A stretch of DNA of 64,000 nt from Leptospira stimsonii (GCF_003545885.1 NZ_QHCT01000005.1:1-64000), one strand, 5' to 3'; shown: positions 1 to 10,048, counted from the stretch's first letter. Notes: generated from the letters alone by a model not told the origin. Numbers and translations are program-made.

Positions 1-3000
1 CTTGTCTTTCGAATCCTCGTACCGGTGAAATCGTAGTCAAACCGCATCGTTTCCCCGTTTTGCGTATTCATTCGTTTTAACTTCTGAAACGGATCGTATT
101 CCAGGTTCTCTCCGTTTCTTCCGATCATATTGCCGGCTGTATCGTAAGAATAGTCTACGGTCTGATTGAGATTCGGATTTACAACTCGTGTCACGGCCGT
201 CTTGTGCAACGGGTCGTTGTAGCTGTAGGTCTGGGTTCCTTTTCTGAGAAGTTGTCCGGAATCGTTGTATTGATAGTCCTCGGTTCCGTATTTTCCAATG
301 GCTTGTGTCAGCCTGTTGAGTGAATCGTAAGTAAAAGTCTGCGTTCGACTGGGAACGACCTTGTCTTCTATCTTTGTAAAATTACCTCTGAGATCGTATT
401 CGTAAGAAACGTTTTCGTAAACTTCGTTGTCTTTTTTTGTAACGATTCCAAGAGGTCTCTTCTTCGCAGGATCAAATAGAATGGAAGTATTGACTCCGTT
501 CCCGAGAATTCTTTCAATTCTCACTCCGTTTGAGTCCACAAGAGGACCGTTGTATTGAACCAGAGGAAGATCGGAACCTTCTCCGTTACCGGGAGTGAGA
601 GTGATCCCGGAAAGATAACCTCCTTTGGAATAGAGATTCTTAGCAAGAGTTCCGTCCGGATACTTTACGCTTGCAATCTGATTCTGAAACGTATAAGTCT
701 TTTCGATAAAAAAAGTTAAATCGTCTTCGATCAAACGTTTGCGAAGAAGAGTTTGATTCCCTCGCTCGTCGTATCCAAATTCGGTGGTTCCTAACGCATC
801 CGTTACCTTGGTCAGCCTTCCTTTTCCATTGGGAACATTCGGATCATCATATTCGTAAACCTGAGTTTCGGATTCGCCGTTTGTGGAAGTTCCCCTAACA
901 AATGTTACACGACCTAATGAATCGTATTGAAACTCGACCACGGACCCGTTTCCGTATCTCTGTTCCGTTAAATTGCCGACCGCGTCGTAGACATACTGCA
1001 CCGTACCCGTATTGGGATTTTTAACTTGAGTTTGTCTTCCGATAAAATCGGTATCGATCGTAGTAATTCCATTGTCAGGATCCGTTATCTTCGAAATCTT
1101 TCCGTTCGTCTTGTATTGATACTTTGTAGACTTGCCTTCGATGACTTTTTCTAAAAGTTCCCCTTTCCCATTTCCTAAGGAAATTACGGTAGAAACGAGG
1201 TTTCCGTTCTGCGAAACCTTTTGTGTCGTATCGAAACCGGCGGCCTCTAATTCGACAACCGTCCCGTCGCTTCCCGTGACTTTTTTCTTTTTACCTTCTG
1301 GGTCGTATTCGAAGTCGTTCCAAGAAAAGGGAGCCTGTCCCTGCACGTAAGGCGATATCGCTTTGATCAATTTACCTTCGGAGTCATAAACGGATTCTTC
1401 CACAAGAACTGCGGCGTCGACGAGGCTACTTTCTTTTCTCGTAGTTTGTCCTCGGGAATTAAAATACTGGATCGTCCAGGATTCTTCTCCTGCTTCTCTT
1501 CGAATTTTAGTCTTAACCGTTTGATCCGTTGGATGTCCCGTGTTGCTGTATTCGATTTCTTCCAATGGATCGTTCATACCCGCAGGAATCGATTCGAGCG
1601 GCCTTCCGAATTTGTCGAAATGAGTTTCGGAACGATTTCCGTTGATATCGACGGATGCGATTTCCAAACCTCTGGTAAAATCATATTCTTTTGTAGTCGT
1701 ATGACCGAGCCCATTCGTAATTTTCACCGGGAACTTGTGAACAACGTTGTCAATTTCGATTTGTATAATATTCCCTCTTGGGTCTTGGATTCGAATCGGA
1801 TTTCCGTAAGAATCGTATTCGAGAATAGACTGCACCGCCCACTGAGATCCGCCTGTATACGTTCTCTCTTGATTTAAGAATATTCCGGAATACGAATATT
1901 CTTTTTGGGACATCAGTTCCCCGTCTTTGTAGGATTCCAGTCGAACCGGTTTTCCGATTACCCAGGCGGTAGTGTCGTTGTCATACACGGTTTTTTCTTC
2001 TATGACACAGCTTCCGATATCGGTGATTTTGTTCAAAACGTTCCCATACGAATCGTAACTGAAAGAAACGTTCGTAGTTTTGAGAGGAGTTCCGTTTTGA
2101 TAATCGACTTGGGAACTTCCCGATTGACGAACCCGAATCGTACCGTCTCCCAGAACCGTCCTTGAGACGTTGTTCGTCGTTTCAGAAAGAAGGATACCGT
2201 TTTTGTAAGTAGCCGAGTAATTTGCAATCCCCGCGAGTTCGAGCGCGCTATCTCCAAACTGAGAAACAGTGGAAACATTCCGAATCAAATCCGTCTGAAC
2301 AATTTCAGAATAACCTAAAGATCCGATGTTTCGAAGTCCGTTCCAAAAAAGTTTCGGATATCTGTATTGATACGTCGTCGATTCGTCGACTTGGGTTCCC
2401 GCCTTTTCCAAAACCTTGGAAACCACAAAATCAGGATTTACCTGAGGAAGCACATTCGGCTTGGAAGAATTATACGAGGTCGGAGTCACTTTTTGTTTCG
2501 CTACGTCATATGTGATTTCCATTCTTCTTCCATACGCACCATCCACAGAAGAAAGAAGTCCGTTTGGAACAGCGGGTTGGAATCGAATGAGATTCGGTTT
2601 TGAAAACGTGTGAAAAGGAACGTTACGATAAAGAACGGTCCCGATAAAAGGGATGTTGCTCGGAATCGGAACCGCCATCCCTAGCGCACTCGCCTGCAAG
2701 CCGATGAGCTCACTTCTTCCGTCCCCGTTCAGATCCGCCGTTTGTAAAAAGGCTTCCGTTGAATATTCCACGTCGCTGTTTGCGGAAAAGGTCGGAACCC
2801 CGCTCGCACTCGGTTGACTAAAAGAGATTCGAACGACCCCGTTGTGATAGCGAATGAAGTCCGCTCTTCCATCTCCGTTGATATCTGCGAATTCCTTTCG
2901 ATTCAGCCAATTGGAATAAGCGATCGCGGACATTCCGGCTAACGCGTTCATGTCTGCCGGCGGAGGAGTCATCGCGGCGGGATTGACGTCGACAGAATAG

Positions 3001-5222
3001 AAGGTATCGTTCGGCCCAAACCAGACGTGCATCTGCTGTTGCCAGAAAAAAGTTCCCGCTCTAACCTTGTCATCTTCTCCGTCGAAGTTGATATCCAGGA
3101 CCGTATCGTTAGACCAGTTTACGTTGAAGGGCGGAAGATAAGAATCCGTCGACGGTTTGTAGATTTCGATTTGATAGTAATCGCCGAAATAGTAGACTCG
3201 ATCCGGAGATCCGTCGTTATTGATGTCGTAGAGCGCATAACCGCTCGAAGACGGAAGGCTCATGTTTTGCAGGTCCTGGCTCGCGACCGTTTCGTTTAGA
3301 AAGTTGCTGTTTCCTCCTCCGGATTCCGAGTGAAACCTTCTACCATCCGAAAGACGAACGTTCAGGTAACCGTTGTCCGTACCTGCCGCAGAAAAGTAAG
3401 AAAAATCTAATAGACCATCGCCGTTGACATCGGAAAAAAACTGATCTCCCATCTTTCCGAAATTCCCTTCGCTTAGCTCGTTCGTTTCGATTTCGTTCAA
3501 CGTGCTTCCATTGGAATCGAAAAAAGTAACCAGAAGTCTTTGGTTGGAAGTCCCGTCGATTCGAACAAAATCAGGAACACCGTTCTGATCCAAGTCCACA
3601 AACTGTTGAAAATTGGATCCGAAATCGGCGATCGTAAGCTTTTGCGCAAAGCTAAAACCGGATCCGTTGGAAAGAAAAACATCCAAACGGAGTTGATCGT
3701 CTGCTTGTATAAAATCCGCCTTCCCGTCTCCGTTGACATCAACCACATAATGTCTGTTCCGAGTATCACTTGCAAGATTTGGAATATTCACCAGGACGGA
3801 AGAAACTGAGACCGAGTTAAAGTTGGGTCCGAAAAAAATACGAACTGGTTGAGTGTTTCTTTCCAGAACCACAAAATCCATTCTACCGTCCCCATTGACG
3901 TCACCAGGAAGAATTTTACCGTTCGCATTCAGATCCATTCTGTCGCCTAATGTATCGTTGTTAACGGAAAGATTGGAAGTCGAGGCTTCCCAGACGCCCA
4001 TGTCTAATTTAGAAAAATACTGACCGTTACGATCACCCAATACACGAACGAACTCAGGGACTCCGTCTCCCGAAACGTCGACCGCAGTCGTAAAAGAATT
4101 TTCAACTCCGTTTTGGCAAATGTCCCCGAGACTTTCCACGCTGGAACGACAAACTTCACCTGCCAAACCGAAGGAGGCGGCCATACAAGCCGCGCTGGAA
4201 GAACAAAGACAGACTAACGCACCAAAGTCACAATCCCTTTGTTTGGAAGAATCAAAGGCTCGATACGTGAGTTGGAAGTTGGTGCTCGGCGCGGAATAAC
4301 TCGTAGTAGCCGGAGCTGAATTCGTGTATGTAAACGAAAGAGGTTTGAAATTGGATCTTTCGATCGTTTTCAAGAGCAATTCTCCGCCGACAATATCATA
4401 GGAAAATTCATACGTTGCCGTTTCCTTCTCGGTCCCGTTTTGATCTTTTGCAAACACCCGAATGGCGGAAAGCTGAGTTCTTCGTTCACCACCTTTCGAA
4501 AGTTTAAAAATTTTAAAGAAGGAGCTCCCTCGAGTTTCATACTCGAAAACAATTCTTGCATTCCCGTGAATATAATTAACTTCTTTCGGAGCAAAATCGG
4601 GGAGGGTGCTTGAATCAAAATAACTTACGTTATATCCGTTTCCATTGAGGTCCTTAACCTGATCTACCGCCCAGGCTAATTCGTTTCCGGAAGAATCGAC
4701 GATCTTAGAAGAAGAGCTTGGAATCGAACCAAAAGAGGATTCTAATCCAGTTTTTTCGCGGACGGTCCAACCATTTGTATTCTTTGTAACTTTCTGAAAG
4801 GTCTCCGTTTTTGTTTTAAAAACGCCGGCTCCAAAATTTCTCAATTCTCCCGTTAGATCGCTTGTAAACTGATCACTACTTCCATTGTGAATTCCAAAAG
4901 AAGAATTTTTGCTGACTTTGGGAAAGCCGGATAGGCTCCAACCTTTGCCTAAGAATCCAGAATCGGGATTTCCCGACTGATAACTGAGCGAAATTGACGG
5001 GACCAAATCCCCTGCACCGGGAGGCGCCTCGATTGAAATCGAGAAAGATGCCTTTCCTGTACGATCTACGTTAATCTCCGGAAGAGGGAATGGAATTGAG
5101 CTTTCTTCATTGGAAGCTAAGGAAGAAAAAAATGATGTAATGGAACTAAGGCTAAACCAATTGATCAGAAAGAGAGAAGAAAATATTAAGAGAGCGATCA
5201 AAGACGTTTTTTTGTTCTTCAT
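1..5222 (-). CDS. SpvB/FG-GAP/RHS-repeat giant secreted protein (C-terminus off the window edge)
   Basis: The reading frame starts at ATG 5222-5220 and was read in frame at several points down to the window edge, giving at least 1740 residues with no stop found at those points. The first ~40 residues look like a signal peptide (MKNKKTSLIALLIFSSLFL...). Residues ~45-270 resemble the SpvB/TcaC N-terminal domain (VPSISLSYQSGNPDSGFLGKG, then a GWSLSG-type motif). A cysteine-rich stretch follows at ~325-375. Several FG-GAP/VCBS-like calcium-binding motifs (DVNGDGKADF, DLNGDGRSEL) lie at ~370-870. From ~1000 onward there are YD/RHS repeats (EYDSYGNPI, QYDSLGR, DYDFTGTRI). Proteins of this design are large extracellular shells and often carry a variable toxin or effector tip at the C-terminus, which cannot be seen here. 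Secretion is inferred from the signal peptide. The gene is divergent from the one at 5332. Confidence 0.88.
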   Translation of the reverse strand, partial: MKNKKTSLIALLIFSSLFLINWFSLSSITSFFSSLASNEESSIPFPLPEINVDRTGKASFSISIEAPPGAGDLVPSISLSYQSGNPDSGFLGKGWSLSGFPKVSKNSSFGIHNGSSDQFTSDLTGELRNFGAGVFKTKTETFQKVTKNTNGWTVREKTGLESSFGSIPSSSSKIVDSSGNELAWAVDQVKDLNGNGYNVSYFDSSTLPDFAPKEVNYIHGNARIVFEYETRGSSFFKIFKLSKGGERRTQLSAIRVFAKDQNGTEKETATYEFSYDIVGGELLLKTIERSNFKPLSFTYTNSAPATTSYSAPSTNFQLTYRAFDSSKQRDCDFGALVCLCSSSAACMAASFGLAGEVCRSSVESLGDICQNGVENSFTTAVDVSGDGVPEFVRVLGDRNGQYFSKLDMGVWEASTSNLSVNNDTLGDRMDLNANGKILPGDVNGDGRMDFVVLERNTQPVRIFFGPNFNSVSVSSVLVNIPNLASDTRNRHYVVDVNGDGKADFIQADDQLRLDVFLSNGSGFSFAQKLTIADFGSNFQQFVDLDQNGVPDFVRIDGTSNQRLLVTFFDSNGSTLNEIETNELSEGNFGKMGDQFFSDVNGDGLLDFSYFSAAGTDNGYLNVRLSDGRRFHSESGGGNSNFLNETVASQDLQNMSLPSSSGYALYDINNDGSPDRVYYFGDYYQIEIYKPSTDSYLPPFNVNWSNDTVLDINFDGEDDKVRAGTFFWQQQMHVWFGPNDTFYSVDVNPAAMTPPPADMNALAGMSAIAYSNWLNRKEFADINGDGRADFIRYHNGVVRISFSQPSASGVPTFSANSDVEYSTEAFLQTADLNGDGRSELIGLQASALGMAVPIPSNIPFIGTVLYRNVPFHTFSKPNLIRFQPAVPNGLLSSVDGAYGRRMEITYDVAKQKVTPTSYNSSKPNVLPQVNPDFVVSKVLEKAGTQVDESTTYQYRYPKLFWNGLRNIGSLGYSEIVQTDLIRNVSTVSQFGDSALELAGIANYSATYKNGILLSETTNNVSRTVLGDGTIRVRQSGSSQVDYQNGTPLKTTNVSFSYDSYGNVLNKITDIGSCVIEEKTVYDNDTTAWVIGKPVRLESYKDGELMSQKEYSYSGIFLNQERTYTGGSQWAVQSILEYDSYGNPIRIQDPRGNIIQIEIDNVVHKFPVKITNGLGHTTTKEYDFTRGLEIASVDINGNRSETHFDKFGRPLESIPAGMNDPLEEIEYSNTGHPTDQTVKTKIRREAGEESWTIQYFNSRGQTTRKESSLVDAAVLVEESVYDSEGKLIKAISPYVQGQAPFSWNDFEYDPEGKKKKVTGSDGTVVELEAAGFDTTQKVSQNGNLVSTVISLGNGKGELLEKVIEGKSTKYQYKTNGKISKITDPDNGITTIDTDFIGRQTQVKNPNTGTVQYVYDAVGNLTEQRYGNGSVVEFQYDSLGRVTFVRGTSTNGESETQVYEYDDPNVPNGKGRLTKVTDALGTTEFGYDERGNQTLLRKRLIEDDLTFFIEKTYTFQNQIASVKYPDGTLAKNLYSKGGYLSGITLTPGNGEGSDLPLVQYNGPLVDSNGVRIERILGNGVNTSILFDPAKKRPLGIVTKKDNEVYENVSYEYDLRGNFTKIEDKVVPSRTQTFTYDSLNRLTQAIGKYGTEDYQYNDSGQLLRKGTQTYSYNDPLHKTAVTRVVNPNLNQTVDYSYDTAGNMIGRNGENLEYDPFQKLKRMNTQNGETMRFDYDFTGTRIRKT

Positions 5223-5331
5223 TTTGAAGTTACCTACACGTTATATCCCATTGTGACAAATTAAAGACAAAGTAGTGTCTAAAAAAACAAGTAAATTTTC
5301 TATTTACAATATATCTATAAATTTTCGATGA

Positions 5332-6285
5332 GTGTATAAAGGATATTACGGAAAAGTGTTAATTAAAGAATATATCTCGATATGCGTCATTTTGAATAAA
5401 TTTGTTAAACGAATTGATGGATTATTTTTCATTTTGATTCTACTTTCATCGTCTCTTTTTCCCTCCGAATTACTCCTCAAATCAGGTGATGCGTTCTTAG
5501 TAGATGAGATCAATGAAAGCGCGGATACCGTTAGTCTTCGTTGGAAAGGAAGATTGTATCGAATCCCTAAGTCTGAGATCCAAAGAATTGATTACGCAAG
5601 AAAAGGCCCTGAATCCTCGTATCAATACTCAGAGTTTCAACTAACGGATGGAAGCTCTGTTCGCGGGATCATAGTAGAACGGAAGAAAGACAAGATTACT
5701 TTTAAAACCGAACTAGGTTTTGTAGAAATCGACAAAGCAAAGATTCAAAATTCAAATTCGAAATCTTTAGAGAGCGACAACGAAAGTCCGGATTTGCCTG
5801 ATAAATATCTTTCTGGAAGATCGGGAGAGAATCAGCTCTTTGTGGGTGGTAGTCTCTTTGCACAAGCAAATCACGGAGCTTGGTTTCATACAAATCCCGC
5901 AACGGGTGGAGCAGGACTCTTTTTAGAAAAAGGGTTCTTAAATCGACCTCTTTGGTTTTTTGGATTTCTTTCGGAATATTCAAACGCGCCTTCTACGACC
6001 CAAGGTTCTGTGAGTCTTTGGAATCAATCCTTCTATATTGGAAAACAATTCGGATCTTCGGCACCCTACTTTTTGTTCGGAGGAGGAGTTACCTCAATTC
6101 AATGGAAGAGTGATTCCAGATCCGTAAATGGAACCGATCCGGAATTGTTAAGCGAAGTCGGCTGGGCTTGGGATTTAAACAATGGATCGCGATTAAGGTT
6201 GGGAGTCCGCTCACAATGCACGATAGAATCCGGTGATTCTCTTTGTAGAACCGGTTTAAGAATCTCTTGGGGTCTTTTGTTATGA
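5332..6285 (+). CDS. Predicted outer-membrane beta-barrel protein, unknown function
   Basis: I do not recognise the family. A GTG at 5332 is the farthest start; a TTG at 5392 just before the hydrophobic segment (GLFFILILLSSSLFPSE) is an alternative, and there is no clear ribosome site for either. After the signal peptide, a small domain (LLLKSGDAFLVDEINESADT...YRIPKSEIQRIDY) has the alternating pattern of a short beta module repeated once (LTDGSSVRGIIVERKKDKITFKTELG...IDKAKI). The C-terminal ~160 residues are rich in aromatic and glycine residues (LFVGGSLFAQANHGAWF, SAPYFLFGGGVTS, RLGVRSQ...LRISWGLLL), as in outer-membrane barrels. Its stop overlaps the ATG of the next gene in an ATGA arrangement, so the two are probably translated together. 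Function is unknown. Confidence 0.75.
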   Translation: MYKGYYGKVLIKEYISICVILNKFVKRIDGLFFILILLSSSLFPSELLLKSGDAFLVDEINESADTVSLRWKGRLYRIPKSEIQRIDYARKGPESSYQYSEFQLTDGSSVRGIIVERKKDKITFKTELGFVEIDKAKIQNSNSKSLESDNESPDLPDKYLSGRSGENQLFVGGSLFAQANHGAWFHTNPATGGAGLFLEKGFLNRPLWFFGFLSEYSNAPSTTQGSVSLWNQSFYIGKQFGSSAPYFLFGGGVTSIQWKSDSRSVNGTDPELLSEVGWAWDLNNGSRLRLGVRSQCTIESGDSLCRTGLRISWGLLL

Positions 6286-7781
6286 ACCATTTTAACACTG
6301 AAAATACGACTTGGGTTCGAACTTCCGTTTCAGGAATTTTTTCATCGAAGAAGATGAGTAAAAGAATCCTTTTGTTCTTCTCGGGCTACGCAAAAAGCAC
6401 ATTTAAGAACATTCAAAATTTAATATATTCTAATTTACTTCTATTTTCGATATTTTTCTCGAATTGCCAAAACTCTCCTCTTTCCAATATCCATGACGCG
6501 GAAACGGCAAAAGTAACTCTTGCTCTTGTTACTCAGTTAGGGCCAAGATCCGCAACGATCAGTTGGGAATGTTCTTCTTCTCAACCAGGTTCTGTTGTTT
6601 ATGGAAGAGGTGGAATTGAATCGGCCAGTATCAGCTTAGAAAATGCAAAGATTCATTCCATGACTCTTCAAAATTTAGAATCGAACACCGATTATATCGC
6701 TTCGGTCTTCTGTTCTTCGGATATTAGCAACCTCCAAGGTGTTCCGATCGCATTTAAAACATGGGTAAGTGATTTTCCAAATAGGACTCGTGGGCTTTGG
6801 GTCGTGGGCGGAATCGGAGCCGATGCAAATCCAGTTTCGCAGATTGATTTCTATGATCCGGTTACAACCACTTGGTTTCCGGCGGCGACATCGATTCCAA
6901 CTCCTCGCGCATTTGCAAACGTCGTCTCTCACAAAGAAAAAATCTATGTAATTGGCGGATTAGAAAAGCAGGCCGGTGTCTATGTGGCTTCCAAGAAAAC
7001 CGAAGTCTATGATCCATACTTAGATCAGTGGAAGACGTTAGCCGATATGCCAACCGCAAATCAAGGCGGAGTAATCGCTTCCGTTGGGGAAGAAATCTTT
7101 ATCATCGCCGGAACTACTACAACGGACATGACAACGGGAACGGTCCTGAATACTGTCTCCAGATTCTTTCCCGGAATTGGACCAACTGGCGTGTGGCAAA
7201 GTTTTGTGTCACTCACTGCAATCTTCGCAAGAATCGATATGGCTGGTTGCGGACTCAATGGATCGATCCTTTTCACGGGTGGAAGATTCAACGCAGATGG
7301 TTCTGCTCAAGTTACTTCGGACGGATATGTCCCTTCCGTAAATTCAACCACGAGCGCGGGTGAACCTTCGATCAACCTCGCAAGACATGGATCCGGCTCG
7401 GCTTGTGTAAAACCTTTGAACTCAGATTCGTTTCCAACAGATCCAGAATGGTTTGCGGTAATTGGTGGTTCCACTGGAACAAGCACCTTACAGCCAGTAG
7501 GCTCCATCACTCCTTCCAACAGAACGGATTTTTCTCAAATTGGCTCAGGAGCGTTTACGATCGGTCCAATTCTTCCGGCTTCCGTCTATTACCCAGGAAC
7601 TCAAGCCTCCTATGAAACAAGAAAGTTATTCGTCCTTGGTGGTGCTACTGCACTGAATATTCCAACGGATACCGTTTACTCAATTGGTCTCCAAAATCCG
7701 ATTGCAAGCACTTGGACTACGGAAACTCAGAAAATGCCAAGAGCACGCTACGCTCACAAAGTCATCCGAATCGACAGGTAA
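6282..7781 (+). CDS. FN3-kelch repeat lipoprotein
   Basis: I chose the ATG at 6282, which overlaps the upstream TGA (ATGA); an ATG at 6354 is an alternative that shortens the leader. A long leader ends in a hydrophobic stretch with a spirochaetal lipobox (LLFSIFFSNC, Cys about residue 62). Residues ~75-150 look like a fibronectin type III domain (RSATISWECSSSQPGSVVYG...LESNTDYIASVFCSSD). The rest is a kelch beta-propeller, with blades marked by WVVGGIG, IYVIGG, IFIIAGT, ILFTGGR, FAVIGGS and LFVLGGA, followed by an aromatic in a YDP...W context. Kelch propellers are binding scaffolds, and here the domain would be displayed on the membrane surface. The ligand is unknown. It sits in a three-gene envelope operon with the barrel protein before it and a TPR membrane protein after it. 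Confidence 0.82.
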   Translation: MNHFNTENTTWVRTSVSGIFSSKKMSKRILLFFSGYAKSTFKNIQNLIYSNLLLFSIFFSNCQNSPLSNIHDAETAKVTLALVTQLGPRSATISWECSSSQPGSVVYGRGGIESASISLENAKIHSMTLQNLESNTDYIASVFCSSDISNLQGVPIAFKTWVSDFPNRTRGLWVVGGIGADANPVSQIDFYDPVTTTWFPAATSIPTPRAFANVVSHKEKIYVIGGLEKQAGVYVASKKTEVYDPYLDQWKTLADMPTANQGGVIASVGEEIFIIAGTTTTDMTTGTVLNTVSRFFPGIGPTGVWQSFVSLTAIFARIDMAGCGLNGSILFTGGRFNADGSAQVTSDGYVPSVNSTTSAGEPSINLARHGSGSACVKPLNSDSFPTDPEWFAVIGGSTGTSTLQPVGSITPSNRTDFSQIGSGAFTIGPILPASVYYPGTQASYETRKLFVLGGATALNIPTDTVYSIGLQNPIASTWTTETQKMPRARYAHKVIRIDR

Positions 7782-7786
7782 ATCTC

Positions 7787-8395
7787 ATGAAATCGATCTT
7801 TCAAATCATTCTCTATGCTCTTCTTTTTATAATTCTTTCGTTTGGTTTATCTTCCGAAGAAAACGTGATGGCCGGAAGTCATGAAGATGGAGAACGTCTA
7901 CTCGAAGAAAGCCAATACGCAAAAGCAGAGAATCTTGCAATCTCTCTTCTCACAAACAATCCGTCGGATCCGAAAGCGGAATTCATTCTTACAAGAGCTT
8001 GGATCGGGCTTGCGAGAGAAGAGAAGAAACGCGGGAACTACGACCGAGCCAAACAGTTTTTCCAAAAAGCATATCTAAAGTGGCCTCTGAATCAAGAGCT
8101 GAAAGCAGAGATAGAGAATTTGCGGAAGATACCAAGTCAGAGAAATTTCGGACAGTCAGGTTTTGGAAAAGGATCAAGTTCGAATACAGTGATTCTTTTG
8201 GACTCGGAAATTTATCGTTCGGTTCAGGATATAAAGGAAGAATTGAATTCGATTTTATTACAATCAAAAGTGTTCAATCAAGAAAACGAGAGAATATCGT
8301 CTAAAGAAAAATTCTATCAAATTGCTTTGATATGCCTAACTCTTTTTTCCTTGGCAAATCTAATTTTCACTTTTTTACTCTGGATAAGAAGATAG
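7787..8395 (+). CDS. TPR-containing membrane protein with C-terminal anchor
   Basis: The ATG at 7787 lies 6 bases after the stop of the kelch gene and opens directly into a hydrophobic signal or anchor (MKSIFQIILYALLFIILSFGL); a farther upstream start would overlap the kelch gene. The middle carries two TPR-like helical pairs (GERLLEESQYAKAENLAISLL and REEKKRGNYDRAKQFFQKAY...WPLNQEL). The C-terminus is a second membrane segment (IALICLTLFSLANLIFTFLLW) ending in a basic tail. Such proteins often scaffold envelope complexes. A remnant of the 3' end of a paralogue of this gene lies at 13402-13467, where IFSFLNLIFTIFLWRRR and a stop match the tail of this protein. Confidence 0.75.
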   Translation: MKSIFQIILYALLFIILSFGLSSEENVMAGSHEDGERLLEESQYAKAENLAISLLTNNPSDPKAEFILTRAWIGLAREEKKRGNYDRAKQFFQKAYLKWPLNQELKAEIENLRKIPSQRNFGQSGFGKGSSSNTVILLDSEIYRSVQDIKEELNSILLQSKVFNQENERISSKEKFYQIALICLTLFSLANLIFTFLLWIRR

Positions 8396-8676
8396 AAGAT
8401 GTTTTCTTGGTTCCGTATAACCTTCAACTGAATTCAATCATTCGCAAAAGTAGATACCTACAAGATCATAAAATAAAGCGGTTCCGATAAAATGATAAAT
8501 CTCACCTCATACTGCACAGCATAATTTATAAAATAATTTATGATTTTTGAATATGAGTGAAACGAAATCCTTAAACTGTTTGACAGATTCAAAAACTGAA
8601 ACCGATGCTTTCACAAACTGCCGAATTAGTAATCCAAAGCATCGGTAGTTAGATTCCCTCATAGGAGATTTTGTAA
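8330..8676. repeat. Copy A of a degenerate segmental duplication (offset 5072 bp)
   Basis: This segment covers the last codons of the TPR gene, the intergenic region and the leader of the next gene. It aligns with 13402-13748 at a constant offset of 5072 bases with no net insertion or deletion. Shared landmarks include the TAG at 8393/13465, a ccgataaaatgataaatctc block, a tcaaaaactgaaaccgat block, and ttttgtaa at 8669/13741. Substitutions are scattered throughout. Copy A leads into an intact ORF at 8677; copy B does not. Confidence 0.85.
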
Positions 8677-9522
8677 ATGCAAAGAAAGAGAAAAGCGCTG
8701 TTTAAAATTCTAACCGTCATAATCCTATTCACTTCATTTGGACTAACTGCAGAAAATAAAAGAGGCCCTTTCTTCTTTGAGGTCACGTACGGAGAAGGTC
8801 TTAAATATCTGAATGCGACCCCAAACAAGATTGACGGCAATTCTATGGACCGGGAAGTAAAATATGACAATATCGATATTATCGGGCCTTACGCGAACGA
8901 ACTCGGAACACAAGGAGACAAAGTCGCGAGCGCCTATGCTTTTAACAACGCTCCAAAACCAAAAATAAACGGACAAAACAATTCTTTCTTATTTGAGTAT
9001 CTAATCAAATCCAAATTTGGATTTGGCTTCAGCTTGAACAATGCCCAGTTTCAAGCTTCTAATCTATCGTATTCAAAACTTGAATATCTTTTTGACCTTG
9101 GAATACTTCGTTCCATTTCACCTTCGGCTCAATATATACCGACCGATCAACTTGTCAAATTAGAGACTGCCTTACCCTATTTCACCTATCAAGATAATTC
9201 ATTTTTACGAATACAAACTTTCAATTTCCATTTTTCATACCACTTCCTTGAAAATTCGGCCTTCGATCCTTATATTCGATTCTCGGCTGGTTATGGAAGA
9301 GATTCGATTAATAATACCAAAATTATCCAATCGAGCATTGTAATTGGCTCCCGATATTTCATTTTCGAAAATGGTTATCTATTGGGAGAAGTAGTCGGAA
9401 ATAACTTCGACGCTTATAAAGAAACAACGGGTAGTTTTCACAATCTTCTTGATGTAAAAGAAAGACACATTTGGTCTTTCCAAGAATATACAGCAAAATT
9501 TGGAATCGGATTTAATCTTTAG
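8677..9522 (+). CDS. Predicted outer-membrane beta-barrel (porin-like) protein
   Basis: The start is ATG 8677, preceded by an AGGAG ribosome site 7-8 bases upstream. Residues 1-25 form a signal peptide (ILTVIILFTSFGLTA followed by ENK). The mature part alternates aromatic and polar residues in strand-like runs (FFFEVTYGEGLKYL, FLFEYLIKSKFGFGFSLN, LRIQTFNFHFSYHFL, YIRFSAGYGRDS, IVIGSRYFIFENGYLLGEVVG) and ends in a strand with a near-terminal aromatic (AKFGIGFNL), as barrel-assembly substrates usually do. I see no known family motif, so the transported or bound molecule is unknown. The upstream region is one copy of the 5072-bp-offset duplication, so a paralogue may once have stood at about 13.75 kb. 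Confidence 0.72.
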   Translation: MQRKRKALFKILTVIILFTSFGLTAENKRGPFFFEVTYGEGLKYLNATPNKIDGNSMDREVKYDNIDIIGPYANELGTQGDKVASAYAFNNAPKPKINGQNNSFLFEYLIKSKFGFGFSLNNAQFQASNLSYSKLEYLFDLGILRSISPSAQYIPTDQLVKLETALPYFTYQDNSFLRIQTFNFHFSYHFLENSAFDPYIRFSAGYGRDSINNTKIIQSSIVIGSRYFIFENGYLLGEVVGNNFDAYKETTGSFHNLLDVKERHIWSFQEYTAKFGIGFNL

Positions 9523-10048
9523 GAAAAAGCATTCTTAATTTGAAAAAAGAAAAATTCATTCGATTAGCATTTCCATTCCATTCCTGTTTACAACTAAGTT
9601 GTTTTTATCGTTATCAACACGAAAAGCTTTAGAATATTGATTTGAGTGACAAGAAAGAATTAAGATCACTGTGAATCTCCCAATTTAATGGACTCGTTTG
9701 TGCAAAATAAAATGGGAGCTTATCGATCGCTCTCTGAACTTTAGAAGCTCGTCTGGAAAACGAGCTAGGCAATCATCCCCCTCAGTTTTATCATTTCCTA
9801 AAATTGCTCTAAATCTCGATCAATTCTATTCTTGAAAGTGACTTAATTTAAATTCAAACGGGACTAGTTATTTTAGAAAGACATCGGCAACATTAGTTTT
9901 CGCGAGACTCAGGGTTCCTTGTGACAGTTTTTGAATCGCAGATGAATCCCGATTAGAAAATACTTATTTCGAAGCATATGCTATAAGTTGAAATTTTCCA
10001 CTTATAATTCATATCGAGGAAATCGGCTCGGTGCATTATAATGTATGA
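9523..10048. other. 526-bp intergenic region with no gene seen
   Basis: No ORF with a plausible start, no RNA fold and no repeat shared with the rest of the window were recognised. It is A+T-rich and separates the porin-like gene from the RCC1 lipoprotein, so it presumably carries the promoter of the latter. Confidence 0.5.

Noticed and set aside
1132..4618. Several short plus-strand ORFs over the RHS gene
   Set aside because: They are opposite-strand shadows of the long minus-strand SpvB/RHS reading frame.
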